Shown: positions 35,207 to 43,815 of the stretch, piece by piece
Numbering within the stretch: the stretch's first letter is position 1
Layout: each line of letters opens with the position of its first letter
DNA from: Leucobacter muris
GTDB lineage: Bacteria; Actinomycetota; Actinomycetes; Actinomycetales; Microbacteriaceae
Length of the DNA stretch: 64,000 nucleotides
Direction of reading: 5' to 3'
Assembly: GCF_004028235.1 (NCBI RefSeq)
Contig: NZ_CP035037.1
Coordinates: forward strand, 1,178,001 to 1,242,000
Notes under the pieces: model-generated
The model's database searches: none
Seen by the model: the letters and a program-made list of their open reading frames with translations, nothing else
Told to the model about the DNA's origin: nothing
Program-made: the position numbers and the translations under genes

Positions 35207-35452
35207 GTGACGAAGGTTGTGATCGCGAACAAGTGGACCGACCCCGCGGGGAAGGACTACAACGGCGGCGACTTGGTCGACGTCGAGCCGGGAGTGGCCC
35301 GCGACCTCATCGCCCGAGCCAAGGCGCGCCCCGCACCCAACCCCACCAAGAAGCCGGCCACCGCGTCGGCGAGCAAGCCGGCTTCCACCGGCACCAAGTC
35401 CGAGTCACCGAAGCCCGCGACCGCGGGGAAGGAGGCCAAGAAGGATGGCTAA
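35207..35452 (+). CDS. Small phage structural accessory protein, Lys/Pro-rich
   Basis: This 81-residue protein has an N-terminal folded part (VVIANKWTDPAGKDYNGGD) and a Lys-, Pro- and Ala-rich tail resembling that of the 33,555 gene. It starts at GTG with GAGAGGAGG upstream and overlaps the tail tube gene by 8 bases. Function is unknown. Confidence 0.65.
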   Translation: MTKVVIANKWTDPAGKDYNGGDLVDVEPGVARDLIARAKARPAPNPTKKPATASASKPASTGTKSESPKPATAGKEAKKDG

Positions 35453-36011
35453 GAACCAGGACAACATGCGGGAGTGGAACGCCGAAGAGTCCGGTGTGTT
35501 CACCGCCCCGAAGGGCACCACGCTCCCCGTCGACTCGCTCGAGATCCCCGCCGAGTTCGTCGAGGTCGGCTGGATCTCGGACGGCGGCGTCGAAGAGGGC
35601 GTCGAGGTCGAGTCCAAGGAGACGAAGGCATGGCAGGGCGGCACCATCGTGAAGATGCGCAACACCTCCACGAAGAAGACGCACAAGTTCGCGTCGCTCG
35701 AGGACAGCCCCGAGAACACAGGCCTGTACTACGGACACGGCAAGCCCACCCTCGTCGGTGAGACGGGCGCGCAGATCGCGCGCGTCGACATGCCGAAGTC
35801 GATCCCCACGATCGAGAAGACCGTGATCATCAAGCTCGTCGACAACGCCGGATACACCCGCCTGAAGTGCATCGAGAACGCCTCGCTCTCGGAGCGTGGC
35901 ACCTACGTCACGAACGTCGAGGACGATCCCGTCTACGAGTTCACGATGACCGAGACGGGCGACAGCTACTGGCTGACGAACGAGCCCGCCTACATCGAGG
36001 CCGCGGCCTAA
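35445..36011 (+). CDS. Major tail tube protein
   Basis: This 188-residue protein has the tail tube pattern: an N-terminal extension, WISDGGVEEGVEVES, ETKAWQGGTIVKM, then a beta-rich core ending YEFTMTETGDSYWLTNEPAYIEA. It lies directly before the gpG/gpGT chaperone genes, as in most siphoviruses. Confidence 0.88.
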   Translation: MAKNQDNMREWNAEESGVFTAPKGTTLPVDSLEIPAEFVEVGWISDGGVEEGVEVESKETKAWQGGTIVKMRNTSTKKTHKFASLEDSPENTGLYYGHGKPTLVGETGAQIARVDMPKSIPTIEKTVIIKLVDNAGYTRLKCIENASLSERGTYVTNVEDDPVYEFTMTETGDSYWLTNEPAYIEAAA

Positions 36012-36097
36012 CCAGACCGGGCGGGCGCGTGGTGACTCCGCGCCCGCCCCCTCACCCCCCGAGTCACACCACACCATCACACGAAATGGAGTCACCC

Positions 36098-36496
36098 ATG
36101 ACTGAAACCACTGAGAAGTCCCGCGAAGAGCTCGAAGCCGAACTCGAGAGACTGCGCACGAACCGCGCCGCGGTCGAGAAGGTCGCGCCTGCTCCGTCGA
36201 CCCGCGAGCAGTCCCCGGCGAAGCCGGCCGACTACCAGCGCGGCAAGCAGGACACGATCCGCGTCTCCCTCTCCGGCGAGGAGTTCGAGATCGACGCGCG
36301 CGCCCCGAAGCACATCCCGACGATGTTCGCGCTGCGGCAGAACGACTTCGAGACCGTACTGCGCAACCTCCTCGGCGCTGACGGCCTCGACCGAGCACTG
36401 AAGGCGCTCGAAGACGAGGACGGCTACTCCGACTTCGACACGCTCGCCGAGTGGGTCGGTGACATCTACGAGAAGGCCGGCTCAAAAAACTCCTAA
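36098..36496 (+). CDS. Tail assembly chaperone gpG
   Basis: This 132-residue protein lies between tail tube and tape measure. It has an acidic coiled N-terminus, a strand region (DTIRVSLSGEEFEIDA) and a helical end. It ends in the slippery sequence A AAA AAC just before its stop, the standard site for making the gpGT fusion. GGAG lies 6 bases before ATG 36098. Confidence 0.88.
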   Translation: MTETTEKSREELEAELERLRTNRAAVEKVAPAPSTREQSPAKPADYQRGKQDTIRVSLSGEEFEIDARAPKHIPTMFALRQNDFETVLRNLLGADGLDRALKALEDEDGYSDFDTLAEWVGDIYEKAGSKNS

Positions 36497-36852
36497 CGCT
36501 CGTCCATCTCCTTCGAGCATGTGAGGACCGGGTAGCGGTCGACCTGCGTCGCTTCTACTCGGTCCGCCTCTCGGATATGTGGACGGGCCGCGAAGACCCG
36601 CTCGAAGTCGCCCACTACGTCGTGCACATGCCCCGCGGCGGCGCGCTCGGGGCGTGGCTCGGCGGGGAGTCCGCGATCACGGGCGAGGAAGACATGCTGC
36701 GATGGGTCGAGCACGCCGTCTGGGCGTCGCAATCCTCCAAACCGAAGCAGGTCAAGCCCCGCGCCTACCCCGAAGGCGAGTACGAACGGCAGCAGCGCCT
36801 CGAGCGCATCAAGGCCGGTGCTCGCCGATTCAAACGACGGAGACGACGATGA
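36098..36852 (+). CDS. Tail assembly chaperone gpGT, -1 frameshift product
   Basis: A -1 shift at 36484-36490 joins gpG to the frame 36490-36852, giving about 251 residues. The added part reads LLTLVHLLRACEDRVAVDLR and ends in a very basic Arg-rich tail. The ratio of gpG to gpGT controls tail assembly on the tape measure protein in lambda-like phages. The downstream frame has no own ribosome site in its first 87 bases, which supports the shift. Confidence 0.85.
36484..36490 (+). promoter_or_regulatory. Programmed -1 frameshift site (A AAA AAC)
   Basis: In the gpG frame the codons read tcA AAA AAC TCC TAA. The heptamer is a canonical -1 slippery sequence, two codons before the stop. The -1 frame then stays open to 36852. 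Confidence 0.88.
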
Positions 36853-37094
36853 GCAATCTGACGGTGAAGCTGAAGCTGACTGGGCTGAACAAGCTCATGC
36901 GCTCAGCCCCCGTGCAGGCGGAGGTGAACCGCCGCGCCGCGCGCATCGCGGCCGCGGCGGGGAAGAAGTACCGGCTCGTCGTCCGACCCCACCGCTACAC
37001 CGCGCGCGCCTACGTCGAGCCTGTCGAGGGCGCGAAGATCACCGATGCCGATCACGCACGGCTGCTTCGCGCCCTCGACGCGGCGAAGGACTAG
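36849..37094 (+). CDS. Small phage protein after gpGT
   Basis: This 81-residue basic protein has a helical N-terminus (LKLTGLNKLMRSAPVQAEV) and a strand-rich end (RHPRYTAR-like PHRYTARAYVEP). It resembles small HK97 gp10-like tail components, but they normally lie before the tail tube. It starts with ATGA overlapping the gpGT stop. Its end overlaps the opposite-strand gene by 4 bases. Confidence 0.65.
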   Translation: MSNLTVKLKLTGLNKLMRSAPVQAEVNRRAARIAAAAGKKYRLVVRPHRYTARAYVEPVEGAKITDADHARLLRALDAAKD

Positions 37095-37840
37095 AGCGCC
37101 GCGATCCGATTCACATCCGCGGCGAACTGCCGCAACTTCTTCTCATCCTTCACAGGCCCCTCGACGATCGCGGTGTCGCCGTCAGCGAAGACGACCGTCA
37201 CGTAGCACTTCGAGGTGTCCTTCTTGAACAGGCCACCCACGATCGCGCCCGCCGGCCCCGCGATGATCGCGCCCGCACCGATGCGGGTCAGCGTCGGCCG
37301 CGACCGATCAGCACCCGACTCGAACGACGCCACCGCGCCTGCGACGGTCTTGAAGGCGGTGCTCGAGTCGGGCCGTGCGTAGATGTACACATCGCCCCGG
37401 GCGACATGGCCTGCATAGCTAGCTTCGGCACTCGCGCGCTCGACGTCGCGCTGCGCATCGCGGCTCTCCCGCGCTGCTGCACTGGCGCGAGCCCTGAGTT
37501 CGTCCCTCTCCGCCTCGGTCCGGGCGGCGAGCGTCGACTTCACAGCGTCGCGAAGGCCAATGAAATCTGCCGTCTGCTTCCTCGTGAAGAGCACACAGTA
37601 GGCATCGTTCACGACATCATTCTCGATCTCACCTGGTACCGCGAAACGGATGTAGCCCTTGTAGCGGATACTCGGCTCTTCGAAGTCGACCCGCTGGATG
37701 TTCGCGAGTGAGACCGACCTCTCTTGAGATCCGTGCGTCATCCGGCCGCGCGCCCCTTCCCGAGACACGACGACGGTTCGACCGTCGAACTCGACCTGCC
37801 CGTTGTGCCCGTCTGCGCGCACGACACCTTCATCAGCCAT
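37091..37840 (-). CDS. DUF4429-like protein, reversed cargo gene in the tail module
   Basis: This 249-residue protein has a PH-like N-terminal domain as in DUF4429 (GQVEFDGRTVVVSRE, SVSLANIQRVDF, GYIRFAVPG), a Glu/Ala-rich coiled coil (about 105-140) and a C-terminal part with a Gly-rich hydrophobic stretch (IGAGAIIAGPAGAIVGGLF) that may insert in membranes. It is antisense to all other late genes and fills the gap between gpGT and the tape measure gene. This is typical of a lysogen-expressed cargo gene. Confidence 0.72.
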   Translation of the reverse strand: MADEGVVRADGHNGQVEFDGRTVVVSREGARGRMTHGSQERSVSLANIQRVDFEEPSIRYKGYIRFAVPGEIENDVVNDAYCVLFTRKQTADFIGLRDAVKSTLAARTEAERDELRARASAAARESRDAQRDVERASAEASYAGHVARGDVYIYARPDSSTAFKTVAGAVASFESGADRSRPTLTRIGAGAIIAGPAGAIVGGLFKKDTSKCYVTVVFADGDTAIVEGPVKDEKKLRQFAADVNRIAAL

Positions 37841-37871
37841 GCGCTGAGTCTACCCACGCAAGGGGGGAACG

Positions 37872-40800
37872 ATGGCCGCTACTGGTGTTGAGATCGCGAA
37901 TGCCTATCTCGCTCTGACGGTGAAGGCTCCCGGCATTAAGAAGGACATCGTCAAGGAGCTCGGCGGTGTCGACGCGTCTGGTGCTGGAACGCAGATCGCG
38001 AACAAGCTCTCGACCGCGATGAAGCGGACGCTGCAGGCCACTGGTGCTGGCATCGCCGGCGTGCTCGGCACGGCTCTGGTGAAGGGCTTCGGACGTCTGA
38101 AGGCGATCGAGACTGCGCAGGCGAAGATGCGAGGGCTTGGCTACGACAGCGGGGTCGTTGCGCAGGCGATGGACAACGCGCTCGCGAGCGTGAAGGGAAC
38201 CGCCTTCGGACTCGGCGACGCTGCAACAGCTGCCGGGCAGCTCATGGCAGCGAACATCAAGCCGGGCGAGCAGCTCGAAGGCGTGCTGAAGACCGTCGCC
38301 AACAACGCCTCGGCCGCCGGGATATCGTTCGACGAGATGGGCTCCATCTTTGCTCGAGCGGCGTCGCAGGCGAACGGTGTGCAGAACGACGTCATCTCAC
38401 AGCTCGCCGATCGTGGCATCCCGATCTACCAGGCGCTCGCCGACCAGATGGGTGTGACCGCCGGCGAAGTATTCAAGATGGCCTCGGAAGGCAAGATCAG
38501 CTTCGAAGTGTTCGAACGCGCCGCCGCTTCCGCGGCCGGCACCGTCGCCGACGAGATGGGCAACACCACGACGGGCGCCTTCGACAACATGATGGCCGCC
38601 CTCGGCCGCCTCGGTGCGAAGATCCTCGAGGACGTGTTCCCCCTGATCGGTCCACTCTTCAAGGAGATCACCGGGTGGCTCGACCAAGCGGCCGTCCACG
38701 TCGAGCCCGTAGTCGACTGGCTGGGAGCACGACTCCCGGGCGCGATCCAGTCCGTCCGCGACTTCTTCTCTGGCCTCTTCTCGTGGGTGAACGCCAACAA
38801 AGACTGGCTGGTGCCCGTAGCAGTCGGGATCGGCACGGTTATCACAGCCGTGAAGACCGCGCAGATCGCCACGGCGGCATGGAAGGGAACCACCGCAGCG
38901 TTCAAGGCAGTCCAGGCCGCATACGTCGCCTACGCCTACGGCATGGCCGGTGCGACCTGCACCTACGAAGGCGCGAGCAAGGCCGGGGCGATCGCTACGA
39001 AGCTGTTCAACGCAGCCCTGCGCGCCAACCCCATCGGCATCATCGTGACCGCCGTGCTCGCGCTCGCCGCCGGCCTCGTCTACTTCTTCACGCAGACCGA
39101 GACCGGCAAGAAGGTGTGGGCCGAGTTCACTCGCTTCCTCGGCGAGGCGTGGGCGAACATCTCGAGCTTCTTCCAGTCGGTCTGGGAGAACGTGCTGAAG
39201 CCCGTGTTCGAGGGCATCGGCCAGGTGTTCTCGTTCGTGTGGAACTCGATCCTGAAGCCCGTGTTCGACGCGATCGCGGCCGTGGCGAAGTGGGTGTTCG
39301 AGAACATCCTGCTTCCCCAGTTCCAGCTCGCGCAGTTCGCCTTCGCGGTGCTCGGCGGCATCTTCCAGGGCATCTGGGACTTCATCCTGAAGCCCGTGTT
39401 CGAGGCCATTGGCCGGATCTTCGAGTGGATCTGGAACGCGGTGATCTCCCCGGTCGTGGGTTGGATCCAGGAGAAGTGGCAGATCCTCGGGCTCGCCGCA
39501 AAGATCATGTGGGAGCGCTTCATCAAGCCCGCCATCGACGCGGTCGGGAAGGCGTTCCAGTGGATCTGGACGAACGTGATCAGCCCCGTCGTGGACTGGA
39601 TCAAGAACAAGATCCAGCTGATGGGGCTCGGCTTCCAGATCCTGTGGGCCACGTACGTGCAGCCCGTGTTCGACGCGATCGCGGCGATCTTCAACTGGAT
39701 CTGGACGAACATCATCCAGCCCGTGATCGGGTGGATCCAGGAGAAGATCGCCCTCCTCGGTCTCGGTTTCCGCATCATGTACGAGCAGTACATCAAGCCG
39801 GCGTGGGACTCGGTTGCGAAGGTCATCCAGACGGTCTGGAACAAGGTGAAGAGCATCATCGACACGATGGTGCGCGTCGTGAAGTCCGACCCGAAGCAGG
39901 CGTTCGAGGCGGCCCGTGATGCGATCGGTGCTGCGTGGGCCGGGATCCAGGAGCTCGCGAAGAAGCCGGTGCGCTTCGTTGTCGACACCGTCATCAACGG
40001 ACTGATCGACACGATCAACCTGATCCCGGGTGTGAACCTCCCGAGGGTGAACCTCCCGAGAGGGTTCGCGCAGGGCGGCATCCTGCCCGGCTACTCGCGC
40101 ATGAGCAATGGTGATGACCAGCTCATCGCGGCCCGCCGCGGCGAGGGCATCATGGTGTCGGAAGCGCTCCGCACGGGCGCTGACAAGGCCGCGTTCCTCG
40201 CGGCGAACGCCGCGGGCCGCCGCGGGGTGGGCTTCGCGTCGCTGCTGCAGGGGCTCGCCCGTGGTGGCCTCGTCACCCCGCTGCCGGCAGGGTCGTGGCG
40301 GGTGTCGCAGCCGTACCATGGCGGGCACAACGGCCTCGACATGGCGGCCGCGTCGGGTACGCCGGTCATGGCGGCCGCGAACGGTGTCGTAGGGCTCGCT
40401 GGTGTCGTCCCGATGGGCGGCAACGAGGTGTACATCCAGCACACCAACGGGCTCGGCACTCGCTACTCGCACCTGAGCCGGTTCGCGTCGCGCGCCGGGA
40501 ACCCGGTGCGGCAGGGGCAGGTCATCGGCTACGTCGGCTCGACCGGCATGTCGACCGGCCCCCACCTGCATTACATGGTGCACAGCCCGGGTCGCGGTGG
40601 CGGCTTCTACGGCTCCCACGTGAACCCCGCCCCCTACCTCTCGGGCAACGTGCCGATGCTGGGGGAGGCGTGGAACCCGCTCGAGGGTCTGATCGATTTC
40701 GTCACCGACAAGATCAAGGGCGCGTTCCCCGAGGGCGGCATGTGGGTGGACGCTGCGGCGGGCCTCGCGAAGGACGCCGCCCGCCGCGCGGTCGAGGTCT

Positions 40801-41099
40801 TCACCCCGAAGATCGGGGCAGACGGCCACACCGCGACGCTGTACGACTCGGGCGGGTGGCTCCCGACCGGGTTCTCTCTCGTGGAGAACCGCTCCCGCAC
40901 TCCCGAGCCGATCCTGAGCGGCTCCCAGTGGGCCGACATCGGTCGTCTCGCCGAACGCGGCGCAGGCGGCGGTGACGGCCGAGCGGTGTTCCATCTGTAC
41001 GACTCTGACGGCGTGCTGATGGGCACGATCGACGGCCGGATCGAGGATGCCGCATCTGCGGTGTCGTCTCGCTCGCTGAACGACCGACTGGGCGTGTAG
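37872..41099 (+). CDS. Tape measure protein with M23 peptidase domain
   Basis: This 1075-residue protein sets tail length. It has an N-terminal TMP region (about 1-270), hydrophobic stretches, and a run of repeats (about 430-645) built on WxxIxxPVxxWIxxK units. A LytM/M23 peptidase domain lies at about 806-923, with zinc-ligand motifs HNGLD (His819, Asp823) and HLH (898-900). The peptidase probably opens peptidoglycan during DNA injection. AAGGGGGG lies before ATG 37872. Confidence 0.92.
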   Translation: MAATGVEIANAYLALTVKAPGIKKDIVKELGGVDASGAGTQIANKLSTAMKRTLQATGAGIAGVLGTALVKGFGRLKAIETAQAKMRGLGYDSGVVAQAMDNALASVKGTAFGLGDAATAAGQLMAANIKPGEQLEGVLKTVANNASAAGISFDEMGSIFARAASQANGVQNDVISQLADRGIPIYQALADQMGVTAGEVFKMASEGKISFEVFERAAASAAGTVADEMGNTTTGAFDNMMAALGRLGAKILEDVFPLIGPLFKEITGWLDQAAVHVEPVVDWLGARLPGAIQSVRDFFSGLFSWVNANKDWLVPVAVGIGTVITAVKTAQIATAAWKGTTAAFKAVQAAYVAYAYGMAGATCTYEGASKAGAIATKLFNAALRANPIGIIVTAVLALAAGLVYFFTQTETGKKVWAEFTRFLGEAWANISSFFQSVWENVLKPVFEGIGQVFSFVWNSILKPVFDAIAAVAKWVFENILLPQFQLAQFAFAVLGGIFQGIWDFILKPVFEAIGRIFEWIWNAVISPVVGWIQEKWQILGLAAKIMWERFIKPAIDAVGKAFQWIWTNVISPVVDWIKNKIQLMGLGFQILWATYVQPVFDAIAAIFNWIWTNIIQPVIGWIQEKIALLGLGFRIMYEQYIKPAWDSVAKVIQTVWNKVKSIIDTMVRVVKSDPKQAFEAARDAIGAAWAGIQELAKKPVRFVVDTVINGLIDTINLIPGVNLPRVNLPRGFAQGGILPGYSRMSNGDDQLIAARRGEGIMVSEALRTGADKAAFLAANAAGRRGVGFASLLQGLARGGLVTPLPAGSWRVSQPYHGGHNGLDMAAASGTPVMAAANGVVGLAGVVPMGGNEVYIQHTNGLGTRYSHLSRFASRAGNPVRQGQVIGYVGSTGMSTGPHLHYMVHSPGRGGGFYGSHVNPAPYLSGNVPMLGEAWNPLEGLIDFVTDKIKGAFPEGGMWVDAAAGLAKDAARRAVEVFTPKIGADGHTATLYDSGGWLPTGFSLVENRSRTPEPILSGSQWADIGRLAERGAGGGDGRAVFHLYDSDGVLMGTIDGRIEDAASAVSSRSLNDRLGV

Positions 41100-41126
41100 C
41101 CCGCCCTGTCCTGATTGGAGATCCTC

Positions 41127-43325
41127 ATGGTGGACTACTGGGGGCCGGCGGACGCCCGCAACAACCAGCTGATGGTGTCGATCACGTGGTCGCAGAACGC
41201 GGCCGCGAACACGACCACGGTGCGCTGCGTCTACTACCTCGTGGTGTCGCAGTGGGTGGCGTCGTCGGCGATGCAGCTGGGCTACACGATCGCCGGCGGC
41301 GGTGCGACGGTGTTCAACGGGTACGCCCAGTACGCGGCGGGCACGCACGTCGTCATGGACTACTCGCGCACCATCGTGCACAACGCGAATGGTGACGCGT
41401 CGGTGACGGTCACCGGCTACGTCTACGACGCGATCAACGCGTACATCAACGTGCCGGTCACGGTCACGAACCTCACGCTGCCGCGGATCCCGCCCCCGGT
41501 AGTGCCGCCGGCCCCGCCCGGGGCCCCGGTGCTGTCGGTGGCGCGCAACAGCGACACCCAGCACACGCTCTCCTGGTCGCGGCCGGGAACGGCGGCGACG
41601 CGAGCGATCGTGCAGCGCCGCGAGAACTCGGGCGCGTGGACCCAGATCGCCTCCCTATCGGGCGATCCCGCATCCTACGTGGACCGGGCGACGAAGGCGA
41701 ACCGCCGCTACGACTACCGCGTGATCCGCTCGAACACAGGCGGCTCCTCGGCTTGGTCGGGCGTGGTCACCGTGTACACGACGCCGGCGGTTCCGACTGG
41801 GATCTCGGCGACGCGCACCACGGGCGGCATCCGCGTCGACGCGACGTCGAAGCCGCCCTACGCGGCCTCCTACGATGTCGCGGACGGCGACACCGTCGTG
41901 GCGTCGGGCGTCGCGCTGCCGTGGGTGCACGAGAACCCGAACGCTGCCCTGCCGCACACCTACAAGGTGCGCGCGAAGCGCGGCGCTCTCGTCTCGACAT
42001 GGTCGGCGGCATCTCCCACGGTGCAGCTCACCGCACCCCCGAACGCTCCCGGCAACCTCACCCCGAATGGTGCGCTCGTCTCTTCGGAGGCGCAGGGCGT
42101 GCTCGGGTGGCGGCACAATCCGGCCGACGCGTCCGAGCAGACCCGCGCCCAGGTCCAGATGCGCCGCCCCGGCGGCGCATGGAGCTCGGCCGAGTTCGCG
42201 AGCTCGGCGCAGTCGAAGACGTGGCCGACCGCGGCCGAGATGCTCGACGAGTTCGGGATGGGCGGCGACGGCCTCGGCCTCATCGAGTGGCAGGTGCGCA
42301 CCAAGGGCGCCCACCCCGACTGGGGTGCGTGGTCTGCGGTCGCGACCGCCGACGTCGCCGCACCGCCGGTCGTCACGATCACCTCACCCGAGGATCCCCT
42401 CGACTCCGCCTACTGCGTGGTCTCCTGGCTGCACTTCCAGTCCGAGGGCCGCCCCCAGTCGGCGTGGGAAGCGATCCTGCTCGATGAGGAGGGCGCGGAA
42501 CTCGAGCGCCGCTCCGGTGACGGGGCGACCTCGTCTGTGACGATGCGGTACCGCCTCGAGGACCAGCACACCTACCGGGTGACCGTGCGCACCGCAGTCG
42601 GCCCGATCTGGTCCGCCCCGGTGACGGTCGACTTCGCCGCTGAGTTCGTCCCGCCGGCACCGCCGCGCGTGCTCGCCGAATGGCGCGAGGAGCTCGGCTG
42701 CGTGCAGCTGGTCGTCGGTGAGGGCGACCCAGGGGAGGACCTGCGGGAGACGATCGCGGTCGACGTGCTGCGCTCGATCGACGGCGGCGTGACCTGGGAG
42801 ACGATCCTCGAGCAGGCCGACCCGAACCTCCTCTTCGACGACTGGGAGTCACTCACCGCGGGGCTGACGACCTACCGGGCGATCGCCTACGCGGAGACGG
42901 GCGCCTCGGCGACGACCGACTACGTAGCCCGCGCGGACTCTCCCGCGCTGTGGCTCTCGGGCGGCACCGGCTTCGCCACCGCCGCCCGACTCCCATACGA
43001 TCCGTCGATCAAGGTGGACGCCGCCCGCGCCCGCTCCGTGCAACGGTACGAGGGACGCCCCTACGGGGTGCCCTACGCCGGCGAGCAACTCACCCACACC
43101 GTCGACGCCTCGGGAACACTCCTCGAGGACGACGACGTAAACGCCACGATCATTCAGATGGTCGACCTCGCCCAGACCGAGGAACCAGTGCACCTGTACC
43201 GGGATCCCGACGGCCGCCGCATCTACGGCGTGATCGGATCAGTCTCGCTCCCGCGCGACACCGGCACCCCGGAAGGCGCGATCTGGCAGTGGCAATTCCA
43301 ACTCGAAGAAACCGGCCGACAGTGA
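41127..43325 (+). CDS. Minor tail protein with fibronectin type III-like domains
   Basis: This 732-residue protein begins with a beta-rich domain (ITWSQNAAANTTTVRCVYYL) like siphovirus distal tail proteins, then a Pro hinge (about 123-140) and several FN3-like repeats (for example APVLSVARNSDTQHTLSWS and the part from about 300), and a C-terminal domain. It lies after the tape measure gene, as expected for distal tail or baseplate proteins that contact the host. ATG 41127 has GGAG 6 bases upstream. Confidence 0.82.
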   Translation: MVDYWGPADARNNQLMVSITWSQNAAANTTTVRCVYYLVVSQWVASSAMQLGYTIAGGGATVFNGYAQYAAGTHVVMDYSRTIVHNANGDASVTVTGYVYDAINAYINVPVTVTNLTLPRIPPPVVPPAPPGAPVLSVARNSDTQHTLSWSRPGTAATRAIVQRRENSGAWTQIASLSGDPASYVDRATKANRRYDYRVIRSNTGGSSAWSGVVTVYTTPAVPTGISATRTTGGIRVDATSKPPYAASYDVADGDTVVASGVALPWVHENPNAALPHTYKVRAKRGALVSTWSAASPTVQLTAPPNAPGNLTPNGALVSSEAQGVLGWRHNPADASEQTRAQVQMRRPGGAWSSAEFASSAQSKTWPTAAEMLDEFGMGGDGLGLIEWQVRTKGAHPDWGAWSAVATADVAAPPVVTITSPEDPLDSAYCVVSWLHFQSEGRPQSAWEAILLDEEGAELERRSGDGATSSVTMRYRLEDQHTYRVTVRTAVGPIWSAPVTVDFAAEFVPPAPPRVLAEWREELGCVQLVVGEGDPGEDLRETIAVDVLRSIDGGVTWETILEQADPNLLFDDWESLTAGLTTYRAIAYAETGASATTDYVARADSPALWLSGGTGFATAARLPYDPSIKVDAARARSVQRYEGRPYGVPYAGEQLTHTVDASGTLLEDDDVNATIIQMVDLAQTEEPVHLYRDPDGRRIYGVIGSVSLPRDTGTPEGAIWQWQFQLEETGRQ

Positions 43326-43338
43326 GGGGGTGGTGAGC

Positions 43339-43815
43339 ATGGACCCGATCTGGGCCGGACCTCGCCGCCCCCGCTGGCGGTACCTCCTCCTCGACAACAC
43401 CGACCAACCCCTGCGCGCCCTCGACGGCATCGCCAGCGGATCCTGCGAAGTCGCCGCAACCACCCGCCTCGGCGGCTCCGCACAACTCACCATCGACGAA
43501 CGCGGGCAGGACATCGACTGGATGCGACACCGCATCCAGATCACCTACGACCCCGGCCTGCGCGGCATCGACCCCTGGCCGATCGCCACGATGCTGTTCA
43601 CCTCCCCCCGCACCATCACCCGAGACGACCGAACCACCCACACCGTCGACCTCCTCTCCAAGATGTCCATCATCGACGAAGACACCGTCGAAACCCGCTA
43701 CAGCCTCCCCGCCGGTACCCCGATCATCCCCACCGTCGTCGCCCTCATCGAGTCCACTGGCGAAACCCGCATCGCCACCACCGACTCCGACACCGCGCTC
43801 GCCGCCGCGATGGTG
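43339..43815 (+). pseudogene. Minor tail protein, 5' part, interrupted by IS256-family element
   Basis: About 159 codons encode the start of a siphovirus tail protein (WRYLLLDNTDQPLRALDGI). The frame runs into the IS at 43816, after the 8-base target CGATGGTG. Removing the IS and one target copy joins it in frame with 45209-45775, giving about 347 residues. GAGGGGG lies 8 bases before ATG 43339; GTG 43330 is also possible. The product should be needed for tail or baseplate assembly, so the prophage is likely defective. Confidence 0.9.

Noticed and set aside
36577..36852. A separate gene starting at ATG 36577
   Set aside because: It is better explained as the -1 frameshifted part of gpGT, since the frame is open back to the slippery site and continues typical sequence.
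38397..41564. A 1055-codon open frame on the - strand opposite the tape measure gene
   Set aside because: It is a high-GC shadow: no domain, His/Arg/Asp-rich composition, and the + strand carries clear tape measure and M23 motifs.
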